Positions 1 to 8,232 are shown, counted from the stretch's first letter. The stretch is DNA of 15,332 nucleotides from Bacteroidales bacterium M5 (GCA_001689535.1 LUJP01000029.1:2249-17580), one strand, 5' to 3'. A program made the numbers and translations. Notes: a model not told the origin generated them from the letters alone.

Positions 1-935
1 CCGTTCTGGTGGAATGAGAACCAGAAGAAGATAGCGATGCCGAGCACAGCGAAAAGAGCATACATGCGCTGCTTGATTTCCTTGGCCATTGCGGCTTTTT
101 CCTCAGCGGTATATGTGGCAACCTCTTCTTTGGCTTTCTTGGCGGGAGAGGGCAGGCCTTTTTTGGTGAAAAGGAATATGGCCAGCGAGATGAGCATGGC
201 GGCTACCGATGCGATGAACGAATAGTGAATACCGGTGTTGAACACGTCGAGATATTCGGTGCAGAATGCCGAGATATTGCCGGCGGCGTCACCTCCTACC
301 TGCGAGATGAGTGCGTAGAGGTTGTCGGCGTTCTGCTGGTTCATGTTGTCAGTAAGGCTCAGATACTCATGGCAGAGAGCAGGCAGTTTTGCGTTGTAGG
401 CCAGATTGTGTACACCAAGCCACCATGAGCGGAGCATGGGAGCGACGAACGGTGCGACAACACCGCCGATGTTGATGAATACATAGAAAATCTGAAAACC
501 GGAGTCGCGCTGCGATGCCCAGCGGGGATTGTCGTAGAGCTGACCCACGATAGCCTGGAGGTTGCCTTTGAACAGACCGTTGCCAAACGCTATCAGGAAC
601 AGGGCGCAGCAGGTGAGTGTGAGCAGCCAGGTGGTGTTTTCGGCTGTGGCGAGAATTGGAATTGCCAGCACTATGTAGCCCAGGGTCATGACGATAAGAC
701 CACTGATGATTGTGCCTTTGTAGTTCTGTGTCTTGTCGGCGATAAGACCGCCCACGAGGCTCAGCACGTAAATTCCGGCATAGAAAAAAGAATAGACCAG
801 TGCGCTCGTTTCTTCCGAAAGTCCGAACTTGGAGCAAAGGAACAGCACGAGCACCGCATTCATGATGTAGTAGCCGAAGCGTTCGCCCATGTTGGAGAGG
901 GCGGCGGGGATTAGGCCTTTAGGTTGATTGAACAT
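1..935 (-). CDS. POT/PTR-family peptide:proton symporter, partial (left edge)
   Basis: Minus-strand frame open from an ATG at 933-935 to the left edge, giving the first 311 residues of an inner-membrane transporter. Proton-dependent oligopeptide transporters take up di- and tripeptides and normally have 12-14 helices in about 450-550 residues, so roughly the last third is missing. Visible family marks are the helix-1 signature N-M-G-E-R-F-G-Y-Y (residues 15-23) and the PTR2 block from GNGLFKGNLQ (119-128) through GQLYDN to RDSGFQIFYVFINIGG (143-158). The usual proline of GLFKPN is glycine here. A long polar loop at about 170-235 separates two helix groups, and a charged K/E-rich linker lies at about 258-290. 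The start is chosen because it sits directly before the amphipathic N-terminus typical of the family. It lies 55 bp after sufE with no clear -7 box between them, so read-through from sufE is possible. Peptide specificity is inferred from family only. Confidence 0.88.
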   Translation of the reverse strand, partial: MFNQPKGLIPAALSNMGERFGYYIMNAVLVLFLCSKFGLSEETSALVYSFFYAGIYVLSLVGGLIADKTQNYKGTIISGLIVMTLGYIVLAIPILATAENTTWLLTLTCCALFLIAFGNGLFKGNLQAIVGQLYDNPRWASQRDSGFQIFYVFINIGGVVAPFVAPMLRSWWLGVHNLAYNAKLPALCHEYLSLTDNMNQQNADNLYALISQVGGDAAGNISAFCTEYLDVFNTGIHYSFIASVAAMLISLAIFLFTKKGLPSPAKKAKEEVATYTAEEKAAMAKEIKQRMYALFAVLGIAIFFWFSFHQN

Positions 936-990
936 GATGAGATTTGGTGAATGTGGTGGATTATGATTGGTTAATAATTTTTCATGGAGT

Positions 991-1428
991 TCAGGCGCCG
1001 GCGGCATTCTCGTCCTTTATCTTGAATGCGAGTGCATACAGGCGCATCTGCTTCAGCATTGCCAGGAGTCCGTTGCTCCTGGTAGGCGAGAGGTTTTCGG
1101 CCAGGCCTATGCGGTCTATGAAATAGAGGTTGGCCGATGTGATTTCCTCGGGCGTGTGGCCGTTGAGCACCTTTATAAGCAACGCTATTATGCCTTTTAC
1201 GATTATGGCGTCGGAGTCGGCCGTATAATATACCTTGCCGTCTTCTTCGCGGGCATATAGCCACACACGGCTCTGGCAACCTTCTATCAGGTGGTCGGGA
1301 GTCTTGTATTTGGGGTCGATGGGAGGAAGGGTATTGCCGAGATCGATGATCATGGCGTAGCGGTCCATCCAGTCGTCCACTTCAGAGAATTCTTCTATTA
1401 TTTCGTCCTGTATCTGGTCTATTGTCAT
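991..1428 (-). CDS. sufE: SufE-family sulfur acceptor for Fe-S cluster assembly
   Basis: This 145-residue cytoplasmic protein matches the usual SufE length. SufE accepts persulfide sulfur from the cysteine desulfurase SufS and passes it to the SufBCD scaffold. The persulfide cysteine is visible as Cys51 in LIEGCQSRVWL (residues 47-57), the same position as in E. coli SufE. The N-terminal acidic helix, the PPIDPKYKT segment before the cysteine loop and the C-terminal SPTRSNGLLAMLKQM segment also fit the family. The ATG at 1426-1428 follows a -7-like box at 1451-1458 by about 22 bp, which supports this start and a very short leader. No sufS, sufB, sufC or sufD gene is in the window, so the partners must be encoded elsewhere. 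The product is the confident part; the neighbouring transporter appears functionally unrelated. Confidence 0.95.
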   Translation of the reverse strand: MTIDQIQDEIIEEFSEVDDWMDRYAMIIDLGNTLPPIDPKYKTPDHLIEGCQSRVWLYAREEDGKVYYTADSDAIIVKGIIALLIKVLNGHTPEEITSANLYFIDRIGLAENLSPTRSNGLLAMLKQMRLYALAFKIKDENAAGA

Positions 1429-1450
1429 GGTTTGAAAGTTGAATGTCTGA

Positions 1451-1458
1451 CAAATTTA
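1451..1458 (-). promoter_or_regulatory. Bacteroidota -7 box (TAAATTTG) for sufE
   Basis: The minus strand reads TAAATTTG here, an exact match to the Bacteroidota -7 consensus TAnnTTTG. It places a transcription start about 15 bp before the sufE ATG. I see no convincing TTTG -33 box at the usual distance, so the call rests on the -7 element and its position. Confidence 0.5.
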
Positions 1459-1510
1459 GTCAAAATACTCGGGGAATCCGCGTTGCGGTCCATAAAAACG
1501 TTGCATATAA

Positions 1511-1563
1511 GATAAAAAAGGGCGCGGCCGCGGACGGAAAGTTCCAATCCTGCGGGCCGCGCC
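1511..1563 (-). terminator. Intrinsic terminator after aspD
   Basis: A perfect 9-bp inverted repeat, GGCGCGGCC (1521-1529) and GGCCGCGCC (1555-1563), encloses a 25-nt loop with a small internal GGA/TCC stem. On the minus strand the hairpin is followed at once by C-TTTTTT-ATC (about 1511-1520). This is a GC-rich stem plus U-tract placed about 55 bp past the aspD stop codon, as expected for the end of the aspT-aspD unit, and it insulates sufE from upstream transcription. Confidence 0.85.
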
Positions 1564-1616
1564 ACATTCTGCTGTTAATTTATTTCGGGCAATTTTTTAT
1601 CTCATGGAAAATAGCG

Positions 1617-3257
1617 TCATGCCTTCTTCGAGGCCAGGAACGCGGTGTGGTATTCATCGAGAATCTTGCGGATGGCTGTGCCTATCTTCAGATAAGCGTC
1701 GTCGTTGAGGTTGGCGAGCGACGCGCGCACCGACCATGCCGGGCCGTCGAAACCGTCGCCATTCAGGAGCACAATGGCGGTCTCGTTGGCCAGACGGATC
1801 ACGAAGTCGAGCGGTTCGTAATTGTCTGTAAGATACTTTGCGAATTCGTCGCCGTAGAATTTCTTTGCCCATACCATCAGGTCGATTTCGCTGTAATAAC
1901 CCGCACGGTTAGGATCGGGAAGCAGCGTGAAGCCGGTGGTGCTCCACAGGTCGTTGAGACGGCGGTGGATCATGGAAATCAGTCGGGGTTGCAGCTCCTG
2001 ATTGTGCAGATAGCCGAAGGCCGAGAAGAGGGCGAGCTGAATCTGCTGGGGGCATGAAAGTCCTGCGGTGTGGTTGAGACCCACAAGTCGGGAATCAGCC
2101 ACAAGACGGTCAATGAACTTCACCTTCTCTGGCTCAAGCGCGAGCGACTCGTAACGCTTGTTGAGTGCCGCCTTCTTGTCGGCGGGAAGAGCCGCAATGC
2201 GGTCGTCGAAAACGTTCTTGTCGCTGCGCAGGGCCATTGCTGCCACGCGCCAGCCGGTGGCACCGAAGTATTTAGAGAATGAATAGAGGCACAGGGTGTT
2301 GTAGGGGAGCACATACATCAGCGAGCGGAAGCCTTCAATGAACGTTCCGTACACATCGTCGGTGATTATCATCAGGTTGGGGTTGTCCTTTTTGACGATG
2401 TCAACAAACTGTTCGAGGACCTCGGGAGCCAGGCATACGCTTGGCGGATTGGAGGGATTGGTGATGCACACTGCTTTTACCGACGGGTCGCGGAGTTTGT
2501 CCAGCTCCTCCTTCGGATACTGCCAGTCATGATAACCGTTCTTCTCAACCTTGTTGGCCGATACGTTGACAATCTCAAGCCCGAACTGGGCAAGCTGCGG
2601 TATCTCAAGATAGGGAGTGAAGCAGGGGGTGAGGAGGGCGAGTTTGTCGCCTTTGTTCAGGAGGAAGTTCTGCTTGAGCGATTCGAAGGCGTAGCACATT
2701 CCAGCCGTGGAGCCTTCGGTGGGGAAGAGGTCATACACGGTGGGGTCGTCCTTGCCGCCCATAGCCCAGCGGATATAGTCGCGGGCCATGATTTCTGTGT
2801 ATTTGAGCGAGCGGGGAGGTGTGGGGTAGTGGTCGCCCAGAATACCGTCGACCATCTCGAACACGAAATCATCGGGATCCACATTGTGGGTCCTCACCAT
2901 ATAATCGTAGTAGTGGCGCAGCACCTCGGCTCCGTCGTTGTCCTTGTGGGCAGCTATGAAGTCCAGATAACGTTTGGCGCAGCCGTCCTGCGCGGGAGAG
3001 GCCACGATTCCAAGCGGAGCGTCGTAGACATTGCGCTCAGCCTCGCTTGCGGCGAAAAGGCCCAGGAGGAAGAATGCCTTGCGGGGGCGCGAAAGAAGCC
3101 AGTTGGGGTTACCGCGGCCGGCATTGAGGAACGTTGCAGTGGAACGCTGTGCGTCCTTTTCTGCGAGGCTTATGAGAGTACCCTTGATTTCAAAGGGGCT
3201 CAATTTCTCGAGGTCTTTTTCGTAGGTGCGGTTTTCAGGATTTTTTGGTATGTCCAT
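1617..3257 (-). CDS. aspD: Aspartate 4-decarboxylase (bifunctional aspartate aminotransferase)
   Basis: This 546-residue PLP enzyme of the fold-type I aminotransferase family converts L-aspartate to L-alanine and CO2. Its length fits the AspD subfamily (about 530-550) rather than ordinary aspartate aminotransferases (about 400). The PLP lysine is K329 in YSFSKYFGATGWR (325-337). The cofactor-binding TEGSTAGM block is at 180-187, the NPSNPPS loop at 267-273, the Asp/Tyr pair in ITDDVYG at 298-304, and the substrate-carboxylate arginine is in WSVRASLANL near the C-terminus. The N-terminal extension with NAGRGNPNWL (45-54) is characteristic of AspD. It lies 38 bp downstream of the aspartate:alanine antiporter gene and is followed by a terminator, so the two form one unit. 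The decarboxylation consumes a cytoplasmic proton, and coupled antiport can build proton motive force or resist acid (established for AspD/AspT systems). The exact balance of decarboxylase and transaminase activity cannot be read from sequence. Confidence 0.94.
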   Translation of the reverse strand: MDIPKNPENRTYEKDLEKLSPFEIKGTLISLAEKDAQRSTATFLNAGRGNPNWLLSRPRKAFFLLGLFAASEAERNVYDAPLGIVASPAQDGCAKRYLDFIAAHKDNDGAEVLRHYYDYMVRTHNVDPDDFVFEMVDGILGDHYPTPPRSLKYTEIMARDYIRWAMGGKDDPTVYDLFPTEGSTAGMCYAFESLKQNFLLNKGDKLALLTPCFTPYLEIPQLAQFGLEIVNVSANKVEKNGYHDWQYPKEELDKLRDPSVKAVCITNPSNPPSVCLAPEVLEQFVDIVKKDNPNLMIITDDVYGTFIEGFRSLMYVLPYNTLCLYSFSKYFGATGWRVAAMALRSDKNVFDDRIAALPADKKAALNKRYESLALEPEKVKFIDRLVADSRLVGLNHTAGLSCPQQIQLALFSAFGYLHNQELQPRLISMIHRRLNDLWSTTGFTLLPDPNRAGYYSEIDLMVWAKKFYGDEFAKYLTDNYEPLDFVIRLANETAIVLLNGDGFDGPAWSVRASLANLNDDAYLKIGTAIRKILDEYHTAFLASKKA

Positions 3258-3295
3258 GATTTGTCAGTGATTTTTATAGATTAGAGATAATTATG

Positions 3296-5026
3296 TCAGA
3301 TAAACATCAGAACCATCGCCACTCCCATGAGGATGAGCAGCGTGTTGCCGATAGCGTAGGTAATGGTATAGCCGAGGGCCGGTACGGAACTGCCCAGCGA
3401 AGCTGTGATGGCGCCGAGGGCCGCCGTGGTGGTGCGGCTGCCTGCGCAGCATCCCAGATTGATGGCCGGATGGAATTTGAACACCTTTGCACCGAGCCAC
3501 ATCGCTATGAGCAGAGGAACGGTGGTGGCTATGATACCCATCACGAAGAACATCCAGCCCACCTCTTCCAGACCGGAAATGAACGTGGGGCCGCTCTGGA
3601 TGCCTATCACGGCTATGAACATATTGAGGCCGAGATTCTGCATGAGCCAAAGCGAGGATGTGGGGATGAAGCCCACCGAGGGGTGGCGGGTGCGCAGCCA
3701 TCCGAAGAACAGGCCGGCGATAAGGGCACCTCCCGATGTGGAGAGGCTCACGGGGATATTATGGATGTCGAGGGTGAGGGCGCCAACAATGGCACCTACC
3801 ACAATGGCGAGTGAAACATACACGAGGTCGGTGACCGAGGTCGGTTTCTCTTCCACGCCAATCTGCGGCACAGCCACTCCCACTTCCTGCGGAAGACCTT
3901 CTATCACGAGCATGTCGCCCTGCATGAGTTCTGTCTTGGCGAGCACAGGGATAGAGAGGCCGCCCTGACGGGTGATGGAAGCTATCATCACACCATACAT
4001 AAACGGTTTGGCACGCAACTGGTCAACGGTCAGACCGGCAACTTTCTTTGTTACCATAACGTTGGTCTTCTCCACGTTGAAGGTGAGCAGCTTCGGGTCG
4101 TCGACTTCGGGGCCAATCCAGCTTTCGTCCTGAACTATGTATTCGTGGCGCCCGGAGAGCACTATCTCATCGCCTTTGGCTACGGTCACAGTGGCTGAGG
4201 GATCCACAACCGTGCCGTCGGCGTTACGCACGCGCTCCACAAACAGACGTCGGCCCTGGTCGGCGAAGTGCTGCTCTATCTGCTCTATTGTCAGAGGAGT
4301 GGCGAAATGATCGGAGTCAACCTTGTAGGCGCGGAAGTTGATGGGTCGGTTACCGTCGATAAATGCGGGGTCGGTTGAAAGAGTGGAGTGGTTGAGCTGC
4401 TGCTCGTATTCCTTGGTCTGCTGGCGAATTTTATTGAGACCTCCGAGCAGCATAGGGCCGAGGTTGCCGAGAATGTAGGCCGAACCGATGGTACCGAACA
4501 CGTAGGTCACGGCATATCCCACGGGAATAATGTCAATCCATGCTTTTTTGGTGGCGGCATCAACGTCGGGGAGACTGCTGATTGTATCGGTGCCTACGCC
4601 GATCACGGCCGATATGGTCTGTGCGCCCGAGAAGAGGCCTGTGGCCAGAGCTGCGTTATAATGCATGATTTTGGCGCACGCGCAGGTGACCACGAGACAC
4701 AGCACGCAGACAACCACAGCGAAAATCACCTGCTTTATGCCTTGGCCGCGGATTGCGGCAACGAACTGCGGACCACATTTATAGCCTATGGCAAAAAGGA
4801 AGATAAGGAAGAACAATGATTTGAGCGGGGAACCTATCACGATAGGCTGTCCGGCAAATTTATTGACGAAATAGCCTACAACCACGCCCACCAGAAGCAC
4901 CGATGTCACGGTGCCTAATGCGAATGTTTTGTACTTGAATTTTCCCAGATAAAAACCCAGGCCGATTGTGAGGAAAATCGGGATCGAAGGGTATTTTATC
5001 AGTGTGTCCATTAGCCAGTGTAACAT
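3296..5026 (-). CDS. aspT: Aspartate:alanine antiporter AspT (AAE family)
   Basis: This 576-residue inner-membrane protein has the AAE-family layout: N-terminal helices (about residues 12-195), a large cytoplasmic region (about 200-395) with two RCK_C/TrkA-C-like domains, and C-terminal helices (about 400-576). The two halves carry matching signatures, FSGAQTISAVIGVGTDTIS (132-150) and CCAGSRTTTAALGAITASLG (526-545), as expected for the internal repeat of these exchangers. The second soluble domain ends in GDMLVIEGLPQEV (370-382), a typical TrkA-C strand pattern. It exchanges external aspartate for internal alanine made by AspD, encoded immediately downstream. The start at the ATG 5024-5026 gives a short cytoplasmic or amphipathic leader before helix 1. 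Similar proteins are sometimes labelled YidE-like putative transporters. The adjacent aspD makes the aspartate:alanine assignment much firmer than sequence alone. Confidence 0.92.
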   Translation of the reverse strand: MLHWLMDTLIKYPSIPIFLTIGLGFYLGKFKYKTFALGTVTSVLLVGVVVGYFVNKFAGQPIVIGSPLKSLFFLIFLFAIGYKCGPQFVAAIRGQGIKQVIFAVVVCVLCLVVTCACAKIMHYNAALATGLFSGAQTISAVIGVGTDTISSLPDVDAATKKAWIDIIPVGYAVTYVFGTIGSAYILGNLGPMLLGGLNKIRQQTKEYEQQLNHSTLSTDPAFIDGNRPINFRAYKVDSDHFATPLTIEQIEQHFADQGRRLFVERVRNADGTVVDPSATVTVAKGDEIVLSGRHEYIVQDESWIGPEVDDPKLLTFNVEKTNVMVTKKVAGLTVDQLRAKPFMYGVMIASITRQGGLSIPVLAKTELMQGDMLVIEGLPQEVGVAVPQIGVEEKPTSVTDLVYVSLAIVVGAIVGALTLDIHNIPVSLSTSGGALIAGLFFGWLRTRHPSVGFIPTSSLWLMQNLGLNMFIAVIGIQSGPTFISGLEEVGWMFFVMGIIATTVPLLIAMWLGAKVFKFHPAINLGCCAGSRTTTAALGAITASLGSSVPALGYTITYAIGNTLLILMGVAMVLMFI

Positions 5027-5090
5027 AGAAACTGCGAATAAAATGTGTGTAAATTTGATAATAAGCCAAACGGAATAGTCGGCAATGATA

Positions 5091-5098
5091 CAAATTTA
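5091..5098 (-). promoter_or_regulatory. Possible -7 box (TAAATTTG) for the aspT-aspD unit
   Basis: The minus strand reads TAAATTTG in the 183-bp gap between the M15 peptidase gene and aspT, matching TAnnTTTG. It would give a leader of roughly 60 nt before the aspT ATG. The nearest TTG upstream is about 27 bp away, too far for a standard -33 box, so the call is tentative. The rest of the gap (5027-5209) holds only a small GACAG/CTGTC hairpin at 5103-5115 without a T-tract. Confidence 0.35.
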
Positions 5099-5209
5099 CA
5101 ACGACAGACGCTGTCCTATTGTTCACAAGGTCTCAGGGCGTGGTCGGGACCGGCTGGCGTTGACCGGCGAAGCCCCTATCATGTCGGAGTCAGGGACGGG
5201 GACTATGGG

Positions 5210-5944
5210 TTATTTCGCCGTTTTTTTCTCGAAGTGCTGGTAGTCTTTCACCGTTTTCCAGTCGCCTCCCCAGATGAATCCGCGGGAGATGAAAAGCCGG
5301 TGGCAGAGGTCACCTTTCGTCAGCCTGTAAGCCGACGGTTTTGAGCGGTCGGCGTAAGGAGCGGCGGCCGCCGGTTCCACCACCGGAGATTTAGAATTAA
5401 GACGGCGCACGTAAGGATTGTAGAACGGATTGATATCTATTGCCAGGCCACGGCTATGGTTGGAGAGTTTCCGCGTCCCCGACACATAGCGGAAATTGAA
5501 GGCCGAGGAGTTGTTGGCGGTCATGGAGGCCTGGTCGTCGGCCCCGTAGTTGTCTATCAGGGTCATGCGCTCTATGGGATAGCCGGCGTTGAAAAGCTCG
5601 CGGAGAATATCGAGGAGGTCGCCGCTTATCTCTTTATTGCAGATTATTTCGCCAAGGAGTATACGGCCCTCGGCATCGGTATGCAGCACTTTGAGATAAC
5701 GTAGATCGGAAAGCGGGGTGGTGCAACCGTCAGCAAACGATTTCCCTTTGATGCGGTTGAATATTGCCGGAGTTATCTCCGACTCCGTGAAACAACGGTC
5801 TATCCCGAATTTCTCCACCGAGCCTGCGCTTACCTGAGTTCCGGCATTCCAGTTGCGTAATGCCGTCATCTCGCTTTCACCGCTCTGGGCAAAGCTGTAT
5901 AAGGCGCCGATCACCACGGCACAGAAAATAATCAGTCGTTTCAT
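5210..5944 (-). CDS. Secreted M15-family peptidoglycan peptidase
   Basis: This 244-residue protein starts with an export signal (MKRLIIFCAV to about residue 20, ending ALYSFAQ) and so acts in the periplasm or outside the cell. The M15 zinc signature S-x-H-x-x-G-x-A-x-D is present as SNHSRGLAID (161-170), giving ligands H163 and D170. The C-terminal block WGGDW...DYQHFEK (225-240) supplies H237 as third ligand and D234 as the likely catalytic acid, as in M15C enzymes of the CwlK / phage endolysin type that cut L-Ala-D-Glu or related cross-link peptides. The N-terminal 120 residues are a variable region with a conserved-looking LIDNYGADD patch (129-137). The gene lies 74 bp downstream of an outer-membrane barrel gene on the same strand with no clear terminator between them, so co-transcription is plausible. 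Exact bond specificity is unknown. Confidence 0.87.
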   Translation of the reverse strand: MKRLIIFCAVVIGALYSFAQSGESEMTALRNWNAGTQVSAGSVEKFGIDRCFTESEITPAIFNRIKGKSFADGCTTPLSDLRYLKVLHTDAEGRILLGEIICNKEISGDLLDILRELFNAGYPIERMTLIDNYGADDQASMTANNSSAFNFRYVSGTRKLSNHSRGLAIDINPFYNPYVRRLNSKSPVVEPAAAAPYADRSKPSAYRLTKGDLCHRLFISRGFIWGGDWKTVKDYQHFEKKTAK

Positions 5945-6018
5945 AATACTCTATATTTTTTTCCGCCCGCGAAGTTACTCAAATCCCCGCGCTTCCCGAA
6001 ATCCGTTTCACCTGCGTT

Positions 6019-8097
6019 TTACAGGCGTTTCATCTCGGCTTCGGAGGCTGAGGTGCCTTTGTAGGTGCTTTTGCGTGGATGGAAATTGTAGATGACGTTC
6101 AGTGAGATGCCGCGGCGGTCGTAACTCTGTTTCTTGTCAACGAACACGCCGTATGTGTTCATTGTCCAGTCATTGTTGGCGGTATTGAAAATATCGGTGG
6201 CGGAGAGTTTTACGGTCAGAGCCTTGTTGAGAAAGGTCTTGCCTACCGAGGCGTCCATCGTAAACCAAGAGGCTCCGAAACGGTTGGTGTGCATGTCGCC
6301 CAGGGAACTTCCGTTGATGTTGGCGGTTATCAGCCAGCCGTGAGGCAGTGCAAACATATTGTCGAAATAATAGGAGAATATCGGTTTCTCATACCGGGTG
6401 TCGCCGAGCGTGAGCCATTGCCTGTAGACTCCGGCGGTGACATTCGGAGTCCATCGGCCTATGGGGCGGTTCCAGACCAGATAAATGCTCAGGGCCGAGA
6501 CGTCGATGTTCACGGGGTGCATGAGCAGCTGCAGATTGTTGTCCGGATACAGCTGCTTTACAAAAGCGTAGGTGTCGAGCGCGCGGGTGTAATCGGCCTG
6601 CAGCATGAAGCCTTTCCACATTCCGAACAGCTGAACGTCGTGTGCATGCTCATCGTGCAGCGCAGGATTCCCACCCTCTATCTCATGCAGGCCGGTATAA
6701 TTCAGCGAGCCCGTGAGCTGGGAGTACGGAGGCTTGACGGTAGCCATCTTATAGCTGAGGCTTATCTGTGATTCGTCGTTAAATGCATATCCTACCGAGA
6801 GGTCTGGTGTGAGCAGGTGGTCGCGGCGGCTCACATTTTCGTCGCGCCGGCCATCCACCTTGAAGTCGTAATCCACATACTCGTATCTTGCTCCGGCTGA
6901 TAGAGAGAACTTGCCGAACATGCGGCTCCATGAAGCGAACAAGGCTGCGGATGTCTGCCGTGCGTCGGTAAGCGACGAGGGGATATATTCGCTCACGGTG
7001 GAGTTGAGCATCCGGTAGTCGAGCGACGTCCGTGTATGACTGTCCTGGGTTCCGACGGTGAATTCTCCATTCCATAGAGGGAAGTTGAGATATAGCTTTC
7101 CCGCCCACAGGGTAGAGGTGCGGCGGTCGTTGGAGTTCACGTCCTGATCGTTGGAGTGGGGGTAAGTGGTCGCAACGTCGTTTTTCTCGTTTGACCTGCG
7201 GAAATCGCCGTAAAAGTGAAGAAGATATTTCTCAGCGAACCGGTTTTCGTAATATAGCGAGGCCAGGTGGCTGTGGGCTCGGATGCGTTTGTCAATTTCG
7301 CGTCTGACGGTCTGATTATCGTCAATCCACTCCGTACCGGAGTTGTTGAAGTCGCCACGTTCAGGATTGTACCGGTAGTATGCACCAAAAGATTGTGATC
7401 CCTTCGAATAATTGAACCCGCCTTTTATCACCCCTACGGTAGTGGGTGAAGAACTGTTCTGGCTGCTTCCGACCACAGTTTTCTCCCCGTTAAATAAGAG
7501 GGTATTGGTGGTGGTTCCCCGGTTTAGTGAATTATTATGGTTTATAGTTCCGTTGACAAAGAATTCCCAGGCATCGGCGCGGTAACTGAGCGAGAGGTAA
7601 TCCATAACCGACCATTTGCGCCTACGTTGTAATTGGAACTGGTCGGTCACCGACAGTCCTTCGGTGAAATTACGCCTCGTCGTGATTTTAAGTACGGCTC
7701 CAGTTGTACTGGCGTAAGCCGCTCCGGGAGCCATGAGCAATTCCACTTTTTTCAGGTTGGATGAAAGCAGCTGCTGTAACTCCTGATTGTCGCGCATCGG
7801 GCGCCCGTCGATGAAGATTTCTATGTCGCTCTTTCCGATAACGCTTACTGTGGTATCGTCAACCTTGATCATAGGCAACTGCGCGAGCACATCAAGAGCA
7901 GTGCCGAGGTCGGCAAGATTCGTGCCCGGAATGGTCGATACGAGCGTGGAGCCTACCAGTCGGGTTGCAGGCTGTTTTGCCGTGATCACCACTTCCTGCA
8001 GCTGACGGGTGAGACTGTCGGTAGCTTCATGGTTCTGTGCATGACCGCTTGCGGCCATCAGAGTCGCGGTCAGGATCGATATTGTTCTGGCTTTCAT
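6019..8097 (-). CDS. Outer-membrane beta-barrel family protein (PF14905 type, TonB-receptor-like)
   Basis: This is a 692-residue outer-membrane protein. I choose the ATG at 8095-8097, which gives a clean signal peptide (MKARTISILTATLMAASG, cleaved after GHAQ). The frame extends to a GTG at 8128-8130, but that codon lies upstream of the -7 promoter box. After the signal a short linker LQEVVITAKQPA, a common TonB-box-like start in this phylum, leads into a plug-like domain (about 40-160) with DVLAQLPMIKVDDTTVSVIG and IFIDGRPM. A 22-strand-type barrel follows. The C-terminus, YNFHPRKSTYKGTSASEAEMKRL in the full frame, matches the basic K-S-x-Y-K-G-T tail typical of this family. It lacks the N-terminal CarboxypepD_reg domain found in the larger barrel at 12183. 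A regulator gene lies directly upstream and an M15 peptidase downstream. Substrate unknown: it may be a TonB-dependent importer or a surface structural barrel. Confidence 0.86.
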   Translation of the reverse strand: MKARTISILTATLMAASGHAQNHEATDSLTRQLQEVVITAKQPATRLVGSTLVSTIPGTNLADLGTALDVLAQLPMIKVDDTTVSVIGKSDIEIFIDGRPMRDNQELQQLLSSNLKKVELLMAPGAAYASTTGAVLKITTRRNFTEGLSVTDQFQLQRRRKWSVMDYLSLSYRADAWEFFVNGTINHNNSLNRGTTTNTLLFNGEKTVVGSSQNSSSPTTVGVIKGGFNYSKGSQSFGAYYRYNPERGDFNNSGTEWIDDNQTVRREIDKRIRAHSHLASLYYENRFAEKYLLHFYGDFRRSNEKNDVATTYPHSNDQDVNSNDRRTSTLWAGKLYLNFPLWNGEFTVGTQDSHTRTSLDYRMLNSTVSEYIPSSLTDARQTSAALFASWSRMFGKFSLSAGARYEYVDYDFKVDGRRDENVSRRDHLLTPDLSVGYAFNDESQISLSYKMATVKPPYSQLTGSLNYTGLHEIEGGNPALHDEHAHDVQLFGMWKGFMLQADYTRALDTYAFVKQLYPDNNLQLLMHPVNIDVSALSIYLVWNRPIGRWTPNVTAGVYRQWLTLGDTRYEKPIFSYYFDNMFALPHGWLITANINGSSLGDMHTNRFGASWFTMDASVGKTFLNKALTVKLSATDIFNTANNDWTMNTYGVFVDKKQSYDRRGISLNVIYNFHPRKSTYKGTSASEAEMKRL

Positions 8098-8117
8098 GTG
8101 AGTGAATTTTGTTGCAG

Positions 8118-8150
8118 CAAAGTTATTCACACAGAGCCTGAAAATCCAAA
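8118..8150 (-). promoter_or_regulatory. Promoter of the PF14905 barrel gene (-33 TTTG, -7 TAACTTTG)
   Basis: On the minus strand TTTG (8147-8150) is separated by 21 bp from TAACTTTG (8118-8125), an exact fit to the Bacteroidota TTTG / TAnnTTTG promoter. The predicted start site falls about 13 bp before the ATG at 8097. It decides the start codon, because the GTG at 8130 would lie upstream of the -7 box. Confidence 0.7.
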
Positions 8151-8155
8151 ATAAT

Positions 8156-8218
8156 AGTCTGACCGTTGATGCTGTAAGTTGCTTATAGTCAGTAGGTGGG
8201 TTTTGAAAAGTCTGACCG
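8156..8218. repeat. Pair of 10-bp direct repeats upstream of the barrel promoter
   Basis: AGTCTGACCG occurs at 8156-8165 and again at 8209-8218 (plus strand). The copies start 53 bp apart, close to five helical turns. One copy abuts the -33 box of the downstream barrel gene, and the other lies just past the stop codon of the upstream regulator gene. The position and phasing suit an operator, but near-copies (9 of 10 bases) also occur by chance inside coding sequence, so the regulatory role is inference. Confidence 0.4.
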
Positions 8219-8232
8219 CTGGGAACGAGGCG

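Noticed and set aside
1443..2057. Plus-strand open frame of 204 codons across the terminator and the aspD end
   Set aside because: It runs through the intrinsic terminator hairpin and antisense to aspD; no family resemblance.
2529..3284. Long plus-strand open frame (251 codons) opposite aspD
   Set aside because: It is antisense to a fully conserved PLP enzyme, has low-complexity V/G/E-rich composition and no recognisable domain or promoter; a GC-rich codon shadow.
5103..5115. GACAG/CTGTC hairpin as terminator of the M15 gene or attenuator of aspT
   Set aside because: The stem is only 5 bp with a 3-nt loop and no T-tract on either strand.
5149..5178. GACCGG repeated twice downstream of the M15 peptidase gene
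   Set aside because: Short 6-mers in GC-rich DNA with no symmetry, T-tract or spacing that suggests function.
8098..8130. Upstream GTG start giving a longer barrel protein
   Set aside because: The GTG lies upstream of the TAACTTTG -7 box and would put 11 residues before a clean signal peptide.
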